DNA of 64,000 nt from Mycobacterium sp. MS1601 (GCF_001984215.1 NZ_CP019422.1:62001-126000), one strand, 5' to 3'; positions 16,492 through 26,203 are shown, numbered from the stretch's first letter. The notes: generated by a model not told the origin, from the letters alone. Numbers and translations are program-made.

Positions 16492-16599
16492 GGTTTCGGA
16501 ACATCACGAGGTACATCTTGGCCGGATTTCAGTGAAGTAGGCGCTAACGCTGGGCGGCTGCGACATACAGCCGTAGGCGCAAAACTTCATCATTGAAAC

Positions 16600-16644
16600 T
16601 TAGCGCTAGATAGAGTGGCGCTAAATTTAAGTGCTAAAGTTAGC
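16600..16644. promoter_or_regulatory. TTAGC-repeat operator cluster between XRE regulator and whiB
   Basis: TTAGCGC at 16600-16606 and GCGCTAA at 16618-16624 form a perfect 7-bp inverted repeat. GCTAA-AG-TTAGC at 16633-16644 forms a second one. The 9-mer TTAGCGCTA at 16600-16608 recurs at 41320-41328, upstream of the paralogous XRE gene, supporting a shared operator. Confidence 0.5.
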
Positions 16645-16675
16645 GTCATTCGATAGCTCAGTGGGAGGAGCGACG

Positions 16676-16971
16676 GTGACAGTGACACTCGAACGACCAA
16701 CGGTGCGCAAGAGCACCCAGCCATGCATGTCCGACCCCGACAGGTGGGCCGCCGGCGGCGAAGACGCAGAGCTCAAGGCGCTGTGCCGTGGCTGCCCGCG
16801 GCGTTGGCAGTGCGCTAAAGACGCCCTCGACACCCCGGGGCCGAGGGCATGTGGTCAGGGGTGAACATCCCCAAAGAAGGTCGAGGCCGCAAATTCGCGC
16901 TACGTCAACTGCGTTCACTGGCCGCCCATGGCGGCTTCGATGTCGCAGACGAGCCCTGCACCGACAGCTGA
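16676..16971 (+). pseudogene. WhiB-like Fe-S regulator with a single-base frameshift
   Basis: A GTG start follows GGGAGGAG. The first frame encodes the WhiB cluster ligands C17, C37, C40 and C46 (ALCRGCPRRWQC) and then stops early. The second frame, entered at the GGGG run near 16840, continues the protein with GMWSGVNIPKEGRGRKFALR, the expected glycine-tryptophan turn and basic DNA-binding tail, to the TGA at 16969-16971. One missing G restores an intact protein of about 98 residues. The gene may be truly broken or the run may be misread. It is divergent from the double-HTH regulator and shares its operator-rich promoter region. Confidence 0.75.
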
Positions 16972-17166
16972 CGCTGCCGACGGCGTCGGCAACCCGCGAC
17001 CGGCAACGAAACTCACTGCGCATCAACGTCTTGCAGGCAGTAAAGCAGAAAGCGTACGCCTCGGCCGGCTGCCAAGGTGGAGATCCGATGCTACTCAGAG
17101 GTAGGTCAGGACGTGCGCGATGAAGCTGGGCGGTGCTCGCAGGCGGCGCCGCATATCGTGGAGCTC

Positions 17167-18084
17167 ATGAGCGAGGTACTTCTCCACCACGTTGAGTGCG
17201 GCCCCGTATTGCTGCTCAATGGCGCCGCAGCACCAGCCACCGTGCTCACCAGCCTCCCCGGCCCCGACGGCGATACCCACCTATGTGCTCAGCTGGCGAA
17301 TCCGGTCAAATACCACCTGCCGGCGAGTGCGGAGGCCGCCGACTATCCGGGGGCTCAGCACGGCAGAGACGCGCACGGGCCATTCCTATGGATCTATTAC
17401 GTTGCGCTGCATCCTCGCGTCCCGGGGACCGACTTGGCCGTCCCGGCCACCGATCTCCCTGTCGATATCTCCTACATCCTTGACCCCAGCATCGGCCAAG
17501 CCGATGTCCTCGATGCAACGAAGATGGTGTGGGTCGCGACCGCGTTCCTGGACCACCACCCGGGCCAAGCTGTCTCACCGCTGCCTTCATGGCCCGACCT
17601 TGATCACCTCATCACGGCCGGCGCTGCGGGCCCCGAATCCGCGCTCGAAGCCAGCATTGACCGAACACTGGGGCAACTCAGTGCGGTCGCGCGCATTGAG
17701 GCGAAGGGAATTCTCCCCCGCCCTCAGTTTCGGGCGGTTCCGGTGGTCGGCGCCCCCGGTTCCGCCTACACCGTCGAGGACGGCCGTGTCCGCTATTACT
17801 CCATGGACGTACTTACCGGCCAACCGCGCACGGCCCAAGCCGCCGACACCGACGAACTGCTGTACTGGATCATCGACGACGCGGCCCGGGCGCTGGCATG
17901 GAACATTGCCTACCGCTCCCCCGCCGCCGCTCGCGGCGTCAACGCCGACACGCTCAAGGCGACCGTCGCCCTGCCGCTGTGGGTCGCCCTCGTCAGTGCG
18001 CTCGACCCACGATGGGGCTCTAAGACGCAAGCCACAATAGACGCTCTACACCGCAAGCCCGCTCCCATAGTGCAGGCGAGCTGA
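17167..18084 (+). CDS. Hypothetical protein with an Imm63-like C-terminal segment
   Basis: 305 residues from ATG 17167, preceded by GGAG; the open frame begins at 17077. There is no signal peptide or membrane segment. The C-terminal third (RVRYYSMDVLTG, then DTDELLYWIIDDAARALAW) resembles the Imm63-type immunity domain, in which a DELLYW segment precedes a helical bundle. If so, it would neutralise a toxin, but no toxin gene is recognisable next to it. The N-terminal 200 residues are unassigned. The domain match is from pattern memory and moderately uncertain. Confidence 0.5.
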   Translation: MSEVLLHHVECGPVLLLNGAAAPATVLTSLPGPDGDTHLCAQLANPVKYHLPASAEAADYPGAQHGRDAHGPFLWIYYVALHPRVPGTDLAVPATDLPVDISYILDPSIGQADVLDATKMVWVATAFLDHHPGQAVSPLPSWPDLDHLITAGAAGPESALEASIDRTLGQLSAVARIEAKGILPRPQFRAVPVVGAPGSAYTVEDGRVRYYSMDVLTGQPRTAQAADTDELLYWIIDDAARALAWNIAYRSPAAARGVNADTLKATVALPLWVALVSALDPRWGSKTQATIDALHRKPAPIVQAS

Positions 18085-18896
18085 CACCCATCGACCGCCG
18101 CCGGGTATTACCTCTTCAGGCACATCAAGATCGCGTGAGGGCACGTCGCGCCCTTCACAGCGACAAATGCGCAGTCCGGCCGCGACAAGGACCCCTTTCC
18201 CTTCGGGGCGCACCTCCGACCGGTGTATGAGCGATGGACGCCGACCCCACGGTTCGTGTGACAAGCGGTGCTGAGGCCTTACAAAGCACGAGCCGTGGCC
18301 CTCGGATGAGATACCCCTGGGGCACACTCGGGCGGCATAGGCTCTTCGTATCGCGCTGCGTCCGCCGCACGGTCGCCAATAGACGCACCGTGCACGCCCT
18401 CCGAGATCAGGTGGGCAGCAGCTGGCCGCCGTCGCGGAGGCAGCCGCGGAGTCAGGTAAGAGCTGTATCAATTGAAAGGGATGAGTCTCTATCGCCGACG
18501 CGGTTTCACATCTATCCGCGCCTGACTCCCACCGATCGGCAAAGCTTCACGAGTACGGCCGTGTCCGGGAATCGCGCTGAAGCTGCGATCTGCTCGCCAC
18601 CGAGTGAATCCTGCAGCCGCGCAGGCTGATCGACGCCGACGTTCATACGACTCGCACTCAGACACGCCGAATGCCATTTCGACCACCAGACCCCAGCCGT
18701 GAAAGATGATAACCGTAGGCGTGCGGGTTCAAATCGCCATACTGCGACGGTCGCCGCGGTCATCGTCGCGGACATCTTCGTACGCAAAACCGTGCTGCAT
18801 GGCACTTCCTTCCGGGGGACGACCTGATTCGACGCCGGGCTAGCCCAATCGGGCAGAACTCAGCCTAGGAACCGGGCGACATTGCATTGCTGTGCG
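18085..18896. other. Non-coding or unassigned stretch
   Basis: No open frame here has convincing protein character. A GGTTCAAATC string near 18728 looks like a tRNA T-loop but lacks a pairing stem. I see no repeat array or clear terminator. Confidence 0.4.
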
Positions 18897-19865
18897 CTAT
18901 TTGCAGTTGTACAGGTCGTCGATCCCGCTGCCGATGGTCATTCCTGCGACGCTGAGACCCAACAGCGACGTGCCCATAGTGGGTGCGGTCCCTGCGACAG
19001 CCCCAACCGCGGTCAGCATCCCTCCCGCCACCGTCAGTCCCGCTTTCACCGTGTCGCCGCCGTCGCACCGAGGGAACAGGTCGACCGGCCCAGGGTCGAT
19101 GTTCATGTCAACGACGGTGACCGGATTGGGCGCGGGAGGCATCTTTATGGGGTCGCCTGTCACCGCGGGCGGCGGTGGCGACCACCCGGGAATGGGTTGG
19201 CCTTGGAGTTGGCGGCCGGTGAAGTCCTGCAACGGCGCGGGAACCGTGATGGGGGGCAGGGGCGCAACCGGATCGGGCCGCGGCGGCGGGCTCTGCGAAA
19301 GGGCGCGGGGCCCGAATCCCAGCATGGTCGTGCCGCGATCCGCCTCGGTAGGCGCGTCGCCCGTTGGGGAATCCAGCTTGGTCCGCAATTGTGCGGCCAG
19401 GTGCTCCCCAACAGCCTGGGTTGCCCGAATCAGCTCATCCTGTTCGGCGACATGGCCACGTAACGCTGCCAGCAACGCCTTCTGACTACCCGGTGCATCC
19501 AAACATGTTGTGAGGTAGGCAATGTCGGCGTCCGCGGCGGTGATGATGGACGCCGATCGCGTATGTGCGGTGCGGTTGACTTCGCTGGCTTCACGCAGGT
19601 ACATGCCAAGGTTGGCGTCGTGGGCGCCCAAGTCCGTTAGCCGGCGTGTTGCAGTGTCGGCAACGCAGTCATAAGGATTCGCCGTTTCTCCGGCGGTGCT
19701 GCCGCTTACGGTGCGTCGGCTGGTGTCGGTCTCCGCGGCGAGGTCGCCGAGGCGGGCGCCGAAATTGTCAGCGGTACTGGCACCGCTGTCGGCGGGTGGC
19801 GTGAGAAGACTGTGGGTCTGCAACAGCGTCTGCTGTGCGAGTTCGATGACGGCCGAGATTGCCAT
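18897..19865 (-). CDS. Proline-rich protein with helical N-terminus and hydrophobic C-terminus (ESX-substrate-like)
   Basis: 322 residues from ATG 19865; the longer open frame upstream is not protein-like. Residues 1-170 are helical and Ala/Thr-rich, without a classical signal peptide. Residues 190-270 are Pro-rich with the phrase PAPLQDFTGRQL. The last 65 residues are Gly/Ala-rich and hydrophobic, with a Cys near each end (PRCDGG and LYNCK). This helical-bundle plus Pro-rich layout recalls mycobacterial ESX-secreted proteins, but I recognise no named family. A decayed paralogue with the same segments lies at 31791-32705. Function unknown. Confidence 0.6.
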   Translation of the reverse strand: MAISAVIELAQQTLLQTHSLLTPPADSGASTADNFGARLGDLAAETDTSRRTVSGSTAGETANPYDCVADTATRRLTDLGAHDANLGMYLREASEVNRTAHTRSASIITAADADIAYLTTCLDAPGSQKALLAALRGHVAEQDELIRATQAVGEHLAAQLRTKLDSPTGDAPTEADRGTTMLGFGPRALSQSPPPRPDPVAPLPPITVPAPLQDFTGRQLQGQPIPGWSPPPPAVTGDPIKMPPAPNPVTVVDMNIDPGPVDLFPRCDGGDTVKAGLTVAGGMLTAVGAVAGTAPTMGTSLLGLSVAGMTIGSGIDDLYNCK

Positions 19866-20232
19866 GTATTCGAGTATCCGACATACCGAAGGTTGTCTGT
19901 GCACTTTCTTGTCGCGCACTCCCAGCACTCGCTGTCGGCTACCCGAGGTGCTCACTGTGTCCTGAGCTCGGGTGTTCGTCGCGCGTAACCCCGACTGCTG
20001 ACCCACTGGGACAACGCATTCGACGAAGCCTGCTCCTCCGTCCAAGCACGGCCAGAGCACTTACGACCTTCGCTGCAGCTCAGTACATAGACTCACTCGC
20101 TCGAGAGGCGGCTCGTGGTCCGGCCGACAACAGCCCACCGTCATCATCGTATTCGGCGTCGTTCGCGGGTAGTCCCCCACCGTCAAAGAAATCGTGCACG
20201 CGAGGCGTCGGGGGCGGCCATAGGGTTGAAGC

Positions 20233-21441
20233 ATGATTCTGCGCGACCAGCGGAAGCCACAGCAGGCCTTGTCAGTTACCGAAAGCACCACCGCAGACGA
20301 GTCTCGGACCCACGCCGCGACCTTCTTCCTTGGCTGGTTGATTCTGGCAGCGTCGATGTCCGTAGCCGGCAATGTCGGGCATGCCCTCCTGATCGCCCCG
20401 TCGGATACTCGTGAGCTTGCCGCCCTCGGTGCTCTGGTACCTCCGATCGTGCTTCTTGCAGCGACACATTCAGCGGCTTGGCTGGTGCGAGCTCGTTCGG
20501 CCGGCTGGGTCTATTGGGTGGCGCTGGCGCTCACCGCGGCCCTGGCGCTGGGCTCGTTTGCACTGTCGTTTGACGCCCTACGCTCATTCGCAGTGATGTT
20601 GGGCATCCGAGAATCTATGTCGTGGATCTGGCCGGCAGTGATCGACATCGCGATCGCGCACGCGACACTGTGCCTGCTCTCGCTGAGTACACCTAGGAAA
20701 AGAGCGGAACCCGAGTGCAAAAGCGCTGACACTGAGAAGATTTCGGATACGGCGACTAAAGCTGCCAAGCTTTATCACGAGAACTTAGCGGGCACTTCGC
20801 CGGCATCGGATCATCCCGACGAGCCGCAGCCCTCGTCAGCGGAGTTACCGATGCCGTCTGCTGCACCAGCGACGCTGCCCTCGGTGAAGGCGAAGCAGTC
20901 ATCGCCCACGATCGCCCAGACCGCCACCAGCGTAGAGTCCGAGTTTGCCGCCGCGCCGTCCCTGCCGAGCGCAGCGGCGGCCGCCGCGACCGAGCCGCCG
21001 CGATGGCAGGACCGCTCGTTGACTGCAGTACCGGCGAGGAAGCCCGACCCTTCGGCGATCACGGCGTCCCGTCCGGCGGCCGCAGGGCCGAACATGGAAC
21101 GCGACGAGATCTTCGAGCACTGGCAGCCGGTCGCTGAGTCGCTGGTGCGCGACGGGGTGACGACCAAGGACGCCGCCTTGATTACCAGGATCCTCGCCGA
21201 GAACGCTGCCGGCACACCACCGACCACCATCGGCCGCCGTCACGACGTCCACCACTCCACGGTCAACCGAATCCTCTCGGCTGCACAACAGGTCACCGAG
21301 CCAGCGCCTCGGCGAGGACCCGGGCGCCATGGTGTGCCGGAAGGCGACGAACTCGGAGATGCACTGGATGGATGCGGACCATGGCCGGCGCAGAGGGTAG
21401 ATACGCGGCGGACCTCAGGTACTGCCGTCGGTCGCGCTTAG
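20233..21441 (+). CDS. DUF2637 family membrane protein with C-terminal HTH
   Basis: 402 residues. The N-terminal 160 residues hold four hydrophobic segments with the DUF2637 pattern (FFLGWLILAASMSVAGNVGH and SWIWPAVIDIAIAHAT). A low-complexity Ala/Pro/Ser linker follows. The C-terminal region (TIGRRHDVHHSTVNRILSAAQ) is a helix-turn-helix. DUF2637 proteins are common on actinobacterial plasmids and integrative elements, often near the replication genes, as here. The role is unknown; a membrane-tethered DNA-binding protein fits the architecture. The last 40 residues look compositionally random, and the true stop may differ. Confidence 0.75.
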   Translation: MILRDQRKPQQALSVTESTTADESRTHAATFFLGWLILAASMSVAGNVGHALLIAPSDTRELAALGALVPPIVLLAATHSAAWLVRARSAGWVYWVALALTAALALGSFALSFDALRSFAVMLGIRESMSWIWPAVIDIAIAHATLCLLSLSTPRKRAEPECKSADTEKISDTATKAAKLYHENLAGTSPASDHPDEPQPSSAELPMPSAAPATLPSVKAKQSSPTIAQTATSVESEFAAAPSLPSAAAAAATEPPRWQDRSLTAVPARKPDPSAITASRPAAAGPNMERDEIFEHWQPVAESLVRDGVTTKDAALITRILAENAAGTPPTTIGRRHDVHHSTVNRILSAAQQVTEPAPRRGPGRHGVPEGDELGDALDGCGPWPAQRVDTRRTSGTAVGRA

Positions 21442-21656
21442 CTGTCTGGGGGTAAAAGAAGCGTGAGCAGAACAGATAGCGTGCCCGGTATTCGTCGCCG
21501 CGCGCAAGCCCAGCTCAGGCGCGATCGCCCTCCACGCATGACACCGACTCGGCAACCAGCGCGGCCGCCTCCCCCCCTTCACTTTGTTACCCGTGTGAAA
21601 AGTGGTGCGGCGTGTCATACGCGTTCGGACCGACAGATGCGGCATGCTCACAGGCG

Positions 21657-21734
21657 AGCGCGGATATCCGCGCTTCGCTGAGACCCGCCCGGTGCCCAGG
21701 GCACCTTTGCGCCCTTAACGCGGATATCCGCGCT
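21657..21734. repeat. Two copies of a 14-18 bp palindrome before the replication gene
   Basis: AGCGCGGATATCCGCGCT at 21657-21674 is an 18-bp perfect palindrome. Its 14-bp core CGCGGATATCCGCG recurs at 21719-21732, a spacing of 60 bases. Between them lies GGTGCCC-A-GGGCACC at 21691-21705. The set lies about 200 bases upstream of the Rep-like gene and could be its operator or part of an origin. Confidence 0.5.
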
Positions 21735-21938
21735 GCAGGGGCCCGACCGACGAGGAGAGGAGCCTGCCCACGCAGCCTGTCGCTGCACCGTAATCAACTG
21801 CACCACAACTACATACGCATCACGCGAGACCCCTGAACGGCGAAACCCCCGGTCCACTGGACCGAGGGCCGTCGAATCCGAGTTGCCGCTCGAATCCGGT
21901 GTGCTCTCGCGCTCTCCCCCTCGCTGAAGGGAATCGTC

Positions 21939-23201
21939 ATGAAAGACGCATTCCACGGTAGCGCACGCGTACCTTCAATTCCATACGCGGCGCTTCGTGA
22001 CCCCATTGCCGTCCCGACCCGCCCGTACCACGGCTCCTCACCCCGGCTGCGACGCCGCGGCGTCGCCCACACCGCACCGGTGTGGATCCGCCGCGCCGGC
22101 GGCCACTGCTTCGACCGGGCCCCCCGCATCGTCCTGGGGGTTGACGTTCACTGGGGGGCGATCCCGTGCTGGACCGGTCGCGCCCACCGGTGGGCACACT
22201 TTACCGTGCCAGCCGCCTACCACGCCCGGTACGAAACCCATTGCCGTCCGGCAATGCCGAACAACCCGGTGAGCCTGAAATCGCTTGTCGCTGTGGCCGA
22301 GGCGCGCGCCTCCTTCGCCGACCACCGCACCGGGCGTAACTGCCGGCCCACCAACGAACGCTTGGCCGAGATGACCGGCCTGTCGGTACGGACAGTCCAA
22401 CGCGCCTCCACTGCCCTGCGGCTGCTTGGCGTCGCCACCGAGGTCATGCGGGGCCGGCAGCGCACCCGCGACGAGCGCTACGCCAGCTGGCGCGTTGGGG
22501 ACCGCGGCCGCGGCTGGGCATCAGTGTGGGCCTTGCACGACAGTCGAATCGGATCCCTGTCACCCCATCCCGCAGGGTCTCTTTTAGATCTTCAAAGTTC
22601 TTCTAAGAAATTACTCACTACCCGCACCCGACCAAAGGCCGGTAGCAGCGCCGCTCCGCGTCGCACAGCCCTGAACACACGAGCTCTGGCCCTGGCAAAC
22701 CGATGGATCTGCGATCGGCAAAGCCCCTCCTGGGCCCGGCGCTACCGCACCGGAACCCCCTGGGCACCAGTGCTCGCCGAGGTCGCCCGCCACGGCTGGA
22801 CCCCCAGAGACATCAACCAACTGATCACTGACTGGGCCGGCACCGGCCACTGGATCCCCGACGCACCACACAAGCCCATCGGTCTGCTCGGCGCTATCCT
22901 GTCCGCACACGGCAACCCCGCCGACCGACCCTCCGCTCTTGACGAAGAGCGCGAAGCCGCCGAGCTGGCCGCCTCCCGCCAACGCATCGCCGCCCAGTTC
23001 GCCGAACGCAAAGCAGCCCAGCAGGCCCGCGACACCGGCCGTGCCGCCCTCCACGGCGCAGGACACCGCGCCGCGCTCGCCGCCGCCCGCGACGCAGCCC
23101 AACGCGCACAACGGCGCCGCGCCGACGAACAACGCCACGCCCTGGACGAGATCGCGCGTCAAGTACACCAGCGGCGACAATCTCAGGGCGACAACACATG
23201 A
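21939..23201 (+). CDS. Plasmid replication-initiator-like protein (HTH-containing)
   Basis: 420 residues. Residues 100-190 contain a winged-helix region (NERLAEMTGLSVRTVQRAST, then LRLLGVATEVMRGRQR) of the kind found in actinobacterial plasmid replication proteins. Residues 250-310 hold WICDRQSPSWARRYRTG and HWIPDAPHKPIGLLGAILS, a conserved block I associate with Rep proteins of mycobacterial and rhodococcal plasmids. The C-terminal 100 residues form a long charged Ala/Arg coiled-coil-like helix. It overlaps the next whiB-like gene by 4 bases, and upstream palindromes suggest autoregulation. The Rep assignment is likely but rests on remembered similarity. Confidence 0.6.
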   Translation: MKDAFHGSARVPSIPYAALRDPIAVPTRPYHGSSPRLRRRGVAHTAPVWIRRAGGHCFDRAPRIVLGVDVHWGAIPCWTGRAHRWAHFTVPAAYHARYETHCRPAMPNNPVSLKSLVAVAEARASFADHRTGRNCRPTNERLAEMTGLSVRTVQRASTALRLLGVATEVMRGRQRTRDERYASWRVGDRGRGWASVWALHDSRIGSLSPHPAGSLLDLQSSSKKLLTTRTRPKAGSSAAPRRTALNTRALALANRWICDRQSPSWARRYRTGTPWAPVLAEVARHGWTPRDINQLITDWAGTGHWIPDAPHKPIGLLGAILSAHGNPADRPSALDEEREAAELAASRQRIAAQFAERKAAQQARDTGRAALHGAGHRAALAAARDAAQRAQRRRADEQRHALDEIARQVHQRRQSQGDNT

Positions 23202-23914
23202 CCGCCGTGCCCGGCCTCCCCCAGCCGGTAACCGTGCTGCCCTGCCACACCAACCCCGATCAGTGGTTTAACCCGGTCGCACGCACCACCAGCCTTAAAG
23301 AATGCCTGGCCTGCACCTATCGGCAGGGCTGCGCGCAACGCGCGCTACACCTGCAGCCGACCGACGGCATGTGGGCAGGAGTGTGGATCAGCAACGACTT
23401 CGACGACGTTGCGCCACTGCTCACTGCGATCGCCACCGACACACCCTGCAAGCGGGTCGGCGCCGACGACACCGAGGCACTCAGGGTGACCGCCGTGGTC
23501 GGCACTGCCTCACCGCCACCCCCCGCGACAACCGCCGCAGCACACGTATTGAGGGCACGGCGGCCGCCGACGTCACCCGAGGCGCCGCGGTCGCTGGTCC
23601 TCGCGCGCTGCAGCGGGCATTGCGAAGTGATGGCCCCCGGCTGCGCCCTTGCCGCTCATGAACTCGCGTCGCGGCTACCAGGCCGCGAGATCAACGATCC
23701 CGCACTGCTTTACGCCGTTTGCCGGCCCTGCGCCGAGGTTGTGCAGTCACTCGACACTCCGATCGCCCGGCGCCTCGGCTACACCCTGGAGCCGGCCGAC
23801 GCTGCCGCCTCAATACCATTTCTGTGGCGCCAAGCCCACCGGGTGCTCCTTGATTCCGGCGGTGCACTCACCTCCGCCGACCGGCATCGGCACCTCGATA
23901 GTCGAGCGAGGTAA
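23198..23914 (+). CDS. WhiB-like Fe-S regulator with an extra Cys-rich C-terminal domain
   Basis: 238 residues, longer than the usual 80-130 of WhiB proteins. Residues 10-65 carry the cluster ligands C16, C36, C39, C45 and the turn DGMWAGVW. A linker is followed by a second Cys-rich region, ARCSGHCEVMAPGC and later AVCRPCAEV, which could bind zinc or a second cluster. The ATG overlaps the Rep-like stop by 4 bases, so the two are translationally coupled. That coupling suggests redox- or iron-dependent control tied to replication, which is inference. No frame damage is visible. Confidence 0.8.
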   Translation: MTAVPGLPQPVTVLPCHTNPDQWFNPVARTTSLKECLACTYRQGCAQRALHLQPTDGMWAGVWISNDFDDVAPLLTAIATDTPCKRVGADDTEALRVTAVVGTASPPPPATTAAAHVLRARRPPTSPEAPRSLVLARCSGHCEVMAPGCALAAHELASRLPGREINDPALLYAVCRPCAEVVQSLDTPIARRLGYTLEPADAAASIPFLWRQAHRVLLDSGGALTSADRHRHLDSRAR

Positions 23915-24338
23915 CCCACTGGTGTCGCCGGATGCACCACCTCCGCGCGTCCGCCCCTCGGGCACGCTGTGCGACAGCACGCGTCAACACCGACAGCCGT
24001 CGCGGATACTCCACCGCAGCCCGATCGCCCCGGACCACCCGTACCAGAGCCGCCAAGTCCGTGCGGCGCAGCCAGCACCACCTCACCGGCCTGCCAGTTC
24101 TCGCGAACCCACAACGAGGACGCGGCTCGCGACGAAGGCCCTGAGGCTCGACGGCACAGCGTCGGTGCAGCCACACATGCCCGCTCCGCGTGCTGCGGTC
24201 CGGACACCGCCACACCGCACGGCGCGCTGGACTCCGTTGCCGTGAACGACCAACAGCCGGGGCAGTACTTCGAGGCGACAATCCCAGCAGCGCGTCCATC
24301 CCGCCGCCGAACCGACGCACCGCGACAACCTCAGACGG
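23915..24338. other. Unassigned stretch between converging units
   Basis: Open frames exist on both strands, but none shows a recognisable domain or a good start. I see no clear hairpin terminator. Confidence 0.35.
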
Positions 24339-24794
24339 TTACTCCTCCGGCAACAACTCGAATGCATACCGCAACGCTTGTTCCACCAAAGCGCTGCGGG
24401 TCCCCGCATTCCACGCCTGCACCAGATCATCGAGACGCTGAGCATTGCTCGCCGTGACCCCGGACAGCACGACCGTCCGCGGTGGGTGCGCATGCCGCCG
24501 GCGCCGAGGTACGGCGTTCGAGGACGGTCGCTCGAAGAGCTGCCCCTCCCCCACCGCCGCCTGTTGATTAGCCCACGTCGTGGCCAACCGCGGCGCGTGG
24601 GCCTCGATGGCGTCCAGCACGATCGTGCCCATCGTGCGCGCCAAGCCACGACGCAGCTTCTTTTCCGCGAGCAGCACCCGATAAAACTCCTCGTACACCT
24701 CCGCAGACAGAAGCACTTCGGGAGGCCGGGTCCGCGGCGTCGACGAAGGCAGCGCGACGGATGGGCGCGAGCGTCTTGGTGCTGGCTGTCTCAT
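24339..24794 (-). CDS. Ribbon-helix-helix-like protein of the first partition module
   Basis: 151 residues. The C-terminal 45 residues (RTVVLSGVTASNAQRLDDLV, then GTRSALVEQALRYAFEL) look like a ribbon-helix-helix DNA-binding domain. Residues 25-75 form a helical region (EVLLSAEVYEEFYRVLLAEKK). The start at 24794 overlaps the preceding gene by 4 bases (ATGA), and the order ParA, small protein, RHH protein suggests it is the centromere-binding partner of ParA. Such RHH partners replace ParB in type Ib partition systems. It would bind repeats such as those at 26204-26312; this is inferred. Confidence 0.6.
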   Translation of the reverse strand: MRQPAPRRSRPSVALPSSTPRTRPPEVLLSAEVYEEFYRVLLAEKKLRRGLARTMGTIVLDAIEAHAPRLATTWANQQAAVGEGQLFERPSSNAVPRRRRHAHPPRTVVLSGVTASNAQRLDDLVQAWNAGTRSALVEQALRYAFELLPEE

Positions 24795-25021
24795 CTCGGT
24801 AACGCCCTGCGCTGGGGATCGGCAGGAGCCACCAGCGGCACGGCCGGAGCGGCATTCCCAGACGCAACCGGTGGCGGCGCAGCTGGAGCCGAGGACGTTG
24901 GCGCAACCGGTCCGCGCTGGGCAGACGGTGCCGCCTTCGGCGTCGGCCACAGCTCATCGAGATCGTCGTCCAGCGCCGACGGGTCGAACACTGGCTTAGC
25001 TTTGTGACGTGTGGGGCTCAT
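24791..25021 (-). CDS. Small protein between ParA and the RHH protein
   Basis: 76 residues, with a short acidic N-terminal motif (FDPSALDDDLDELWPTPK) followed by an Ala/Pro/Ser-rich tail. It overlaps both neighbours by 4 bases, so it is embedded in a tightly coupled three-gene operon. I recognise no family. The acidic segment could be a ParA- or partner-docking peptide; that is speculation. Confidence 0.5.
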   Translation of the reverse strand: MSPTRHKAKPVFDPSALDDDLDELWPTPKAAPSAQRGPVAPTSSAPAAPPPVASGNAAPAVPLVAPADPQRRALPR

Positions 25022-25950
25022 CCGACTCGCTCCTGCACGGGGGTTTCCGCCTCAAACTTCATCAACCGCGCGACGATCTGACGCACCAGCTCTTGATAGT
25101 CGGCCGCGAGGCCGCTCGGATCGCTCGCCCACATCGCGCGGCTCGGGCTTTGTTTCTCGCGCAACTTCGCCAAACGGCTGCGCCGCTCATCGTTGGCCAA
25201 CGCCACCAGCTCGCCCGCGGTGCGATGCAAAGAACGCATATCCACCGCGGCCGCCGGCGCCGACCGAATAGTGATGTCGAACGGCGTGGTGCCGCTGCCC
25301 TCCAGCATTTCACTAACTTGGCTGAACACCTCCTCGTTCCGTTTCGTCGCTCGCGGGTTGACATCGAACAAGAGCACACCGAGCAACTGGATAGAGGCAC
25401 CGCGCTTGCGGGCACGCCAAAACCGCTTTGCCAACCGTTCCACACCGCCGAGGCTCGCTTGATCGTCACGCGTCGGAATGAGCAGGTAGTTGGCCAAAGC
25501 CAAATACGTATCCAACAGCGGCACATCGCCGGGGCCGGAATCAATGACCACCAGGTCGTAGCGTTCGGACTCGCACAAACTCTCTAGCTGCGCCTCGAGG
25601 TTGGCGGCCATATCAATCCCGTTTTCCGCCATCAGATGTGCCGCCGCGCCCACCACGGCCAGCTGCGGCCCACCAGCAATCACGTCGAGATTCGGACGGA
25701 CATTACGCACCGGCACCAATGGGGCGCCGAACTGCAGGGTCTGCGCCAGCGACTGCCCACGATCCCCCGTGACCCCCAGGTCCTCAACCGTCACATTCGC
25801 CTGCGGGTCACCGTCGACCACCAGGACCCGTCGACCCCGCTTACCGGCCGCGGCAATCATCTCGGCGACCGCAGCCACCGTCGTCGACTTGCCGACCCCA
25901 CCTTTCTGGTTGGCGACCAGGATGGCCCGTGCATGCCCACTCATTGTCAT
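25018..25950 (-). CDS. parA: ParA-family partition ATPase (first module)
   Basis: 310 residues. It has a deviant Walker A VANQKGGVGKSTTV near the N-terminus, the Asp-rich VLVVDGDPQAN, and Walker B-like YDLVVIDSGPGD. There is no N-terminal HTH, so it is the short ParA type. The ATG at 25950 (or 25944) is preferred because the upstream extension is not protein-like. It heads a coupled operon with a small protein and a ribbon-helix-helix protein. Tandem 50-bp repeats and two DnaA-box sequences lie 250-600 bases upstream, a usual place for a partition site and origin. Confidence 0.88.
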   Translation of the reverse strand: MTMSGHARAILVANQKGGVGKSTTVAAVAEMIAAAGKRGRRVLVVDGDPQANVTVEDLGVTGDRGQSLAQTLQFGAPLVPVRNVRPNLDVIAGGPQLAVVGAAAHLMAENGIDMAANLEAQLESLCESERYDLVVIDSGPGDVPLLDTYLALANYLLIPTRDDQASLGGVERLAKRFWRARKRGASIQLLGVLLFDVNPRATKRNEEVFSQVSEMLEGSGTTPFDITIRSAPAAAVDMRSLHRTAGELVALANDERRSRLAKLREKQSPSRAMWASDPSGLAADYQELVRQIVARLMKFEAETPVQERVG

Positions 25951-26203
25951 GCCGGGCAACCTACGACAAGCGCCGCGGATAGCCGCGCCGTCACACACCC
26001 GCGACACCGAACTGTTACCAATGTGACTGACGGGACGTATGGCGATCAGTGTGGCGGGACATGAACTCGATCGTCGCGTGGTGCGGGCACCTCGCCCGCA
26101 CCACGTCCGTACGCGTGACCGGTAGCTGACCCGTTTCTCCGAGCGTCTACCTGCACGTGTGCACGCACGACAACTCGACGTCTGTCCGCGCGTGCTTACC
26201 GTA

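Noticed and set aside
18720..18745. GGTTCAAATC resembling a tRNA T-loop
   Set aside because: The flanking bases do not pair as a T-stem, and no acceptor, D or anticodon arm can be built around it.
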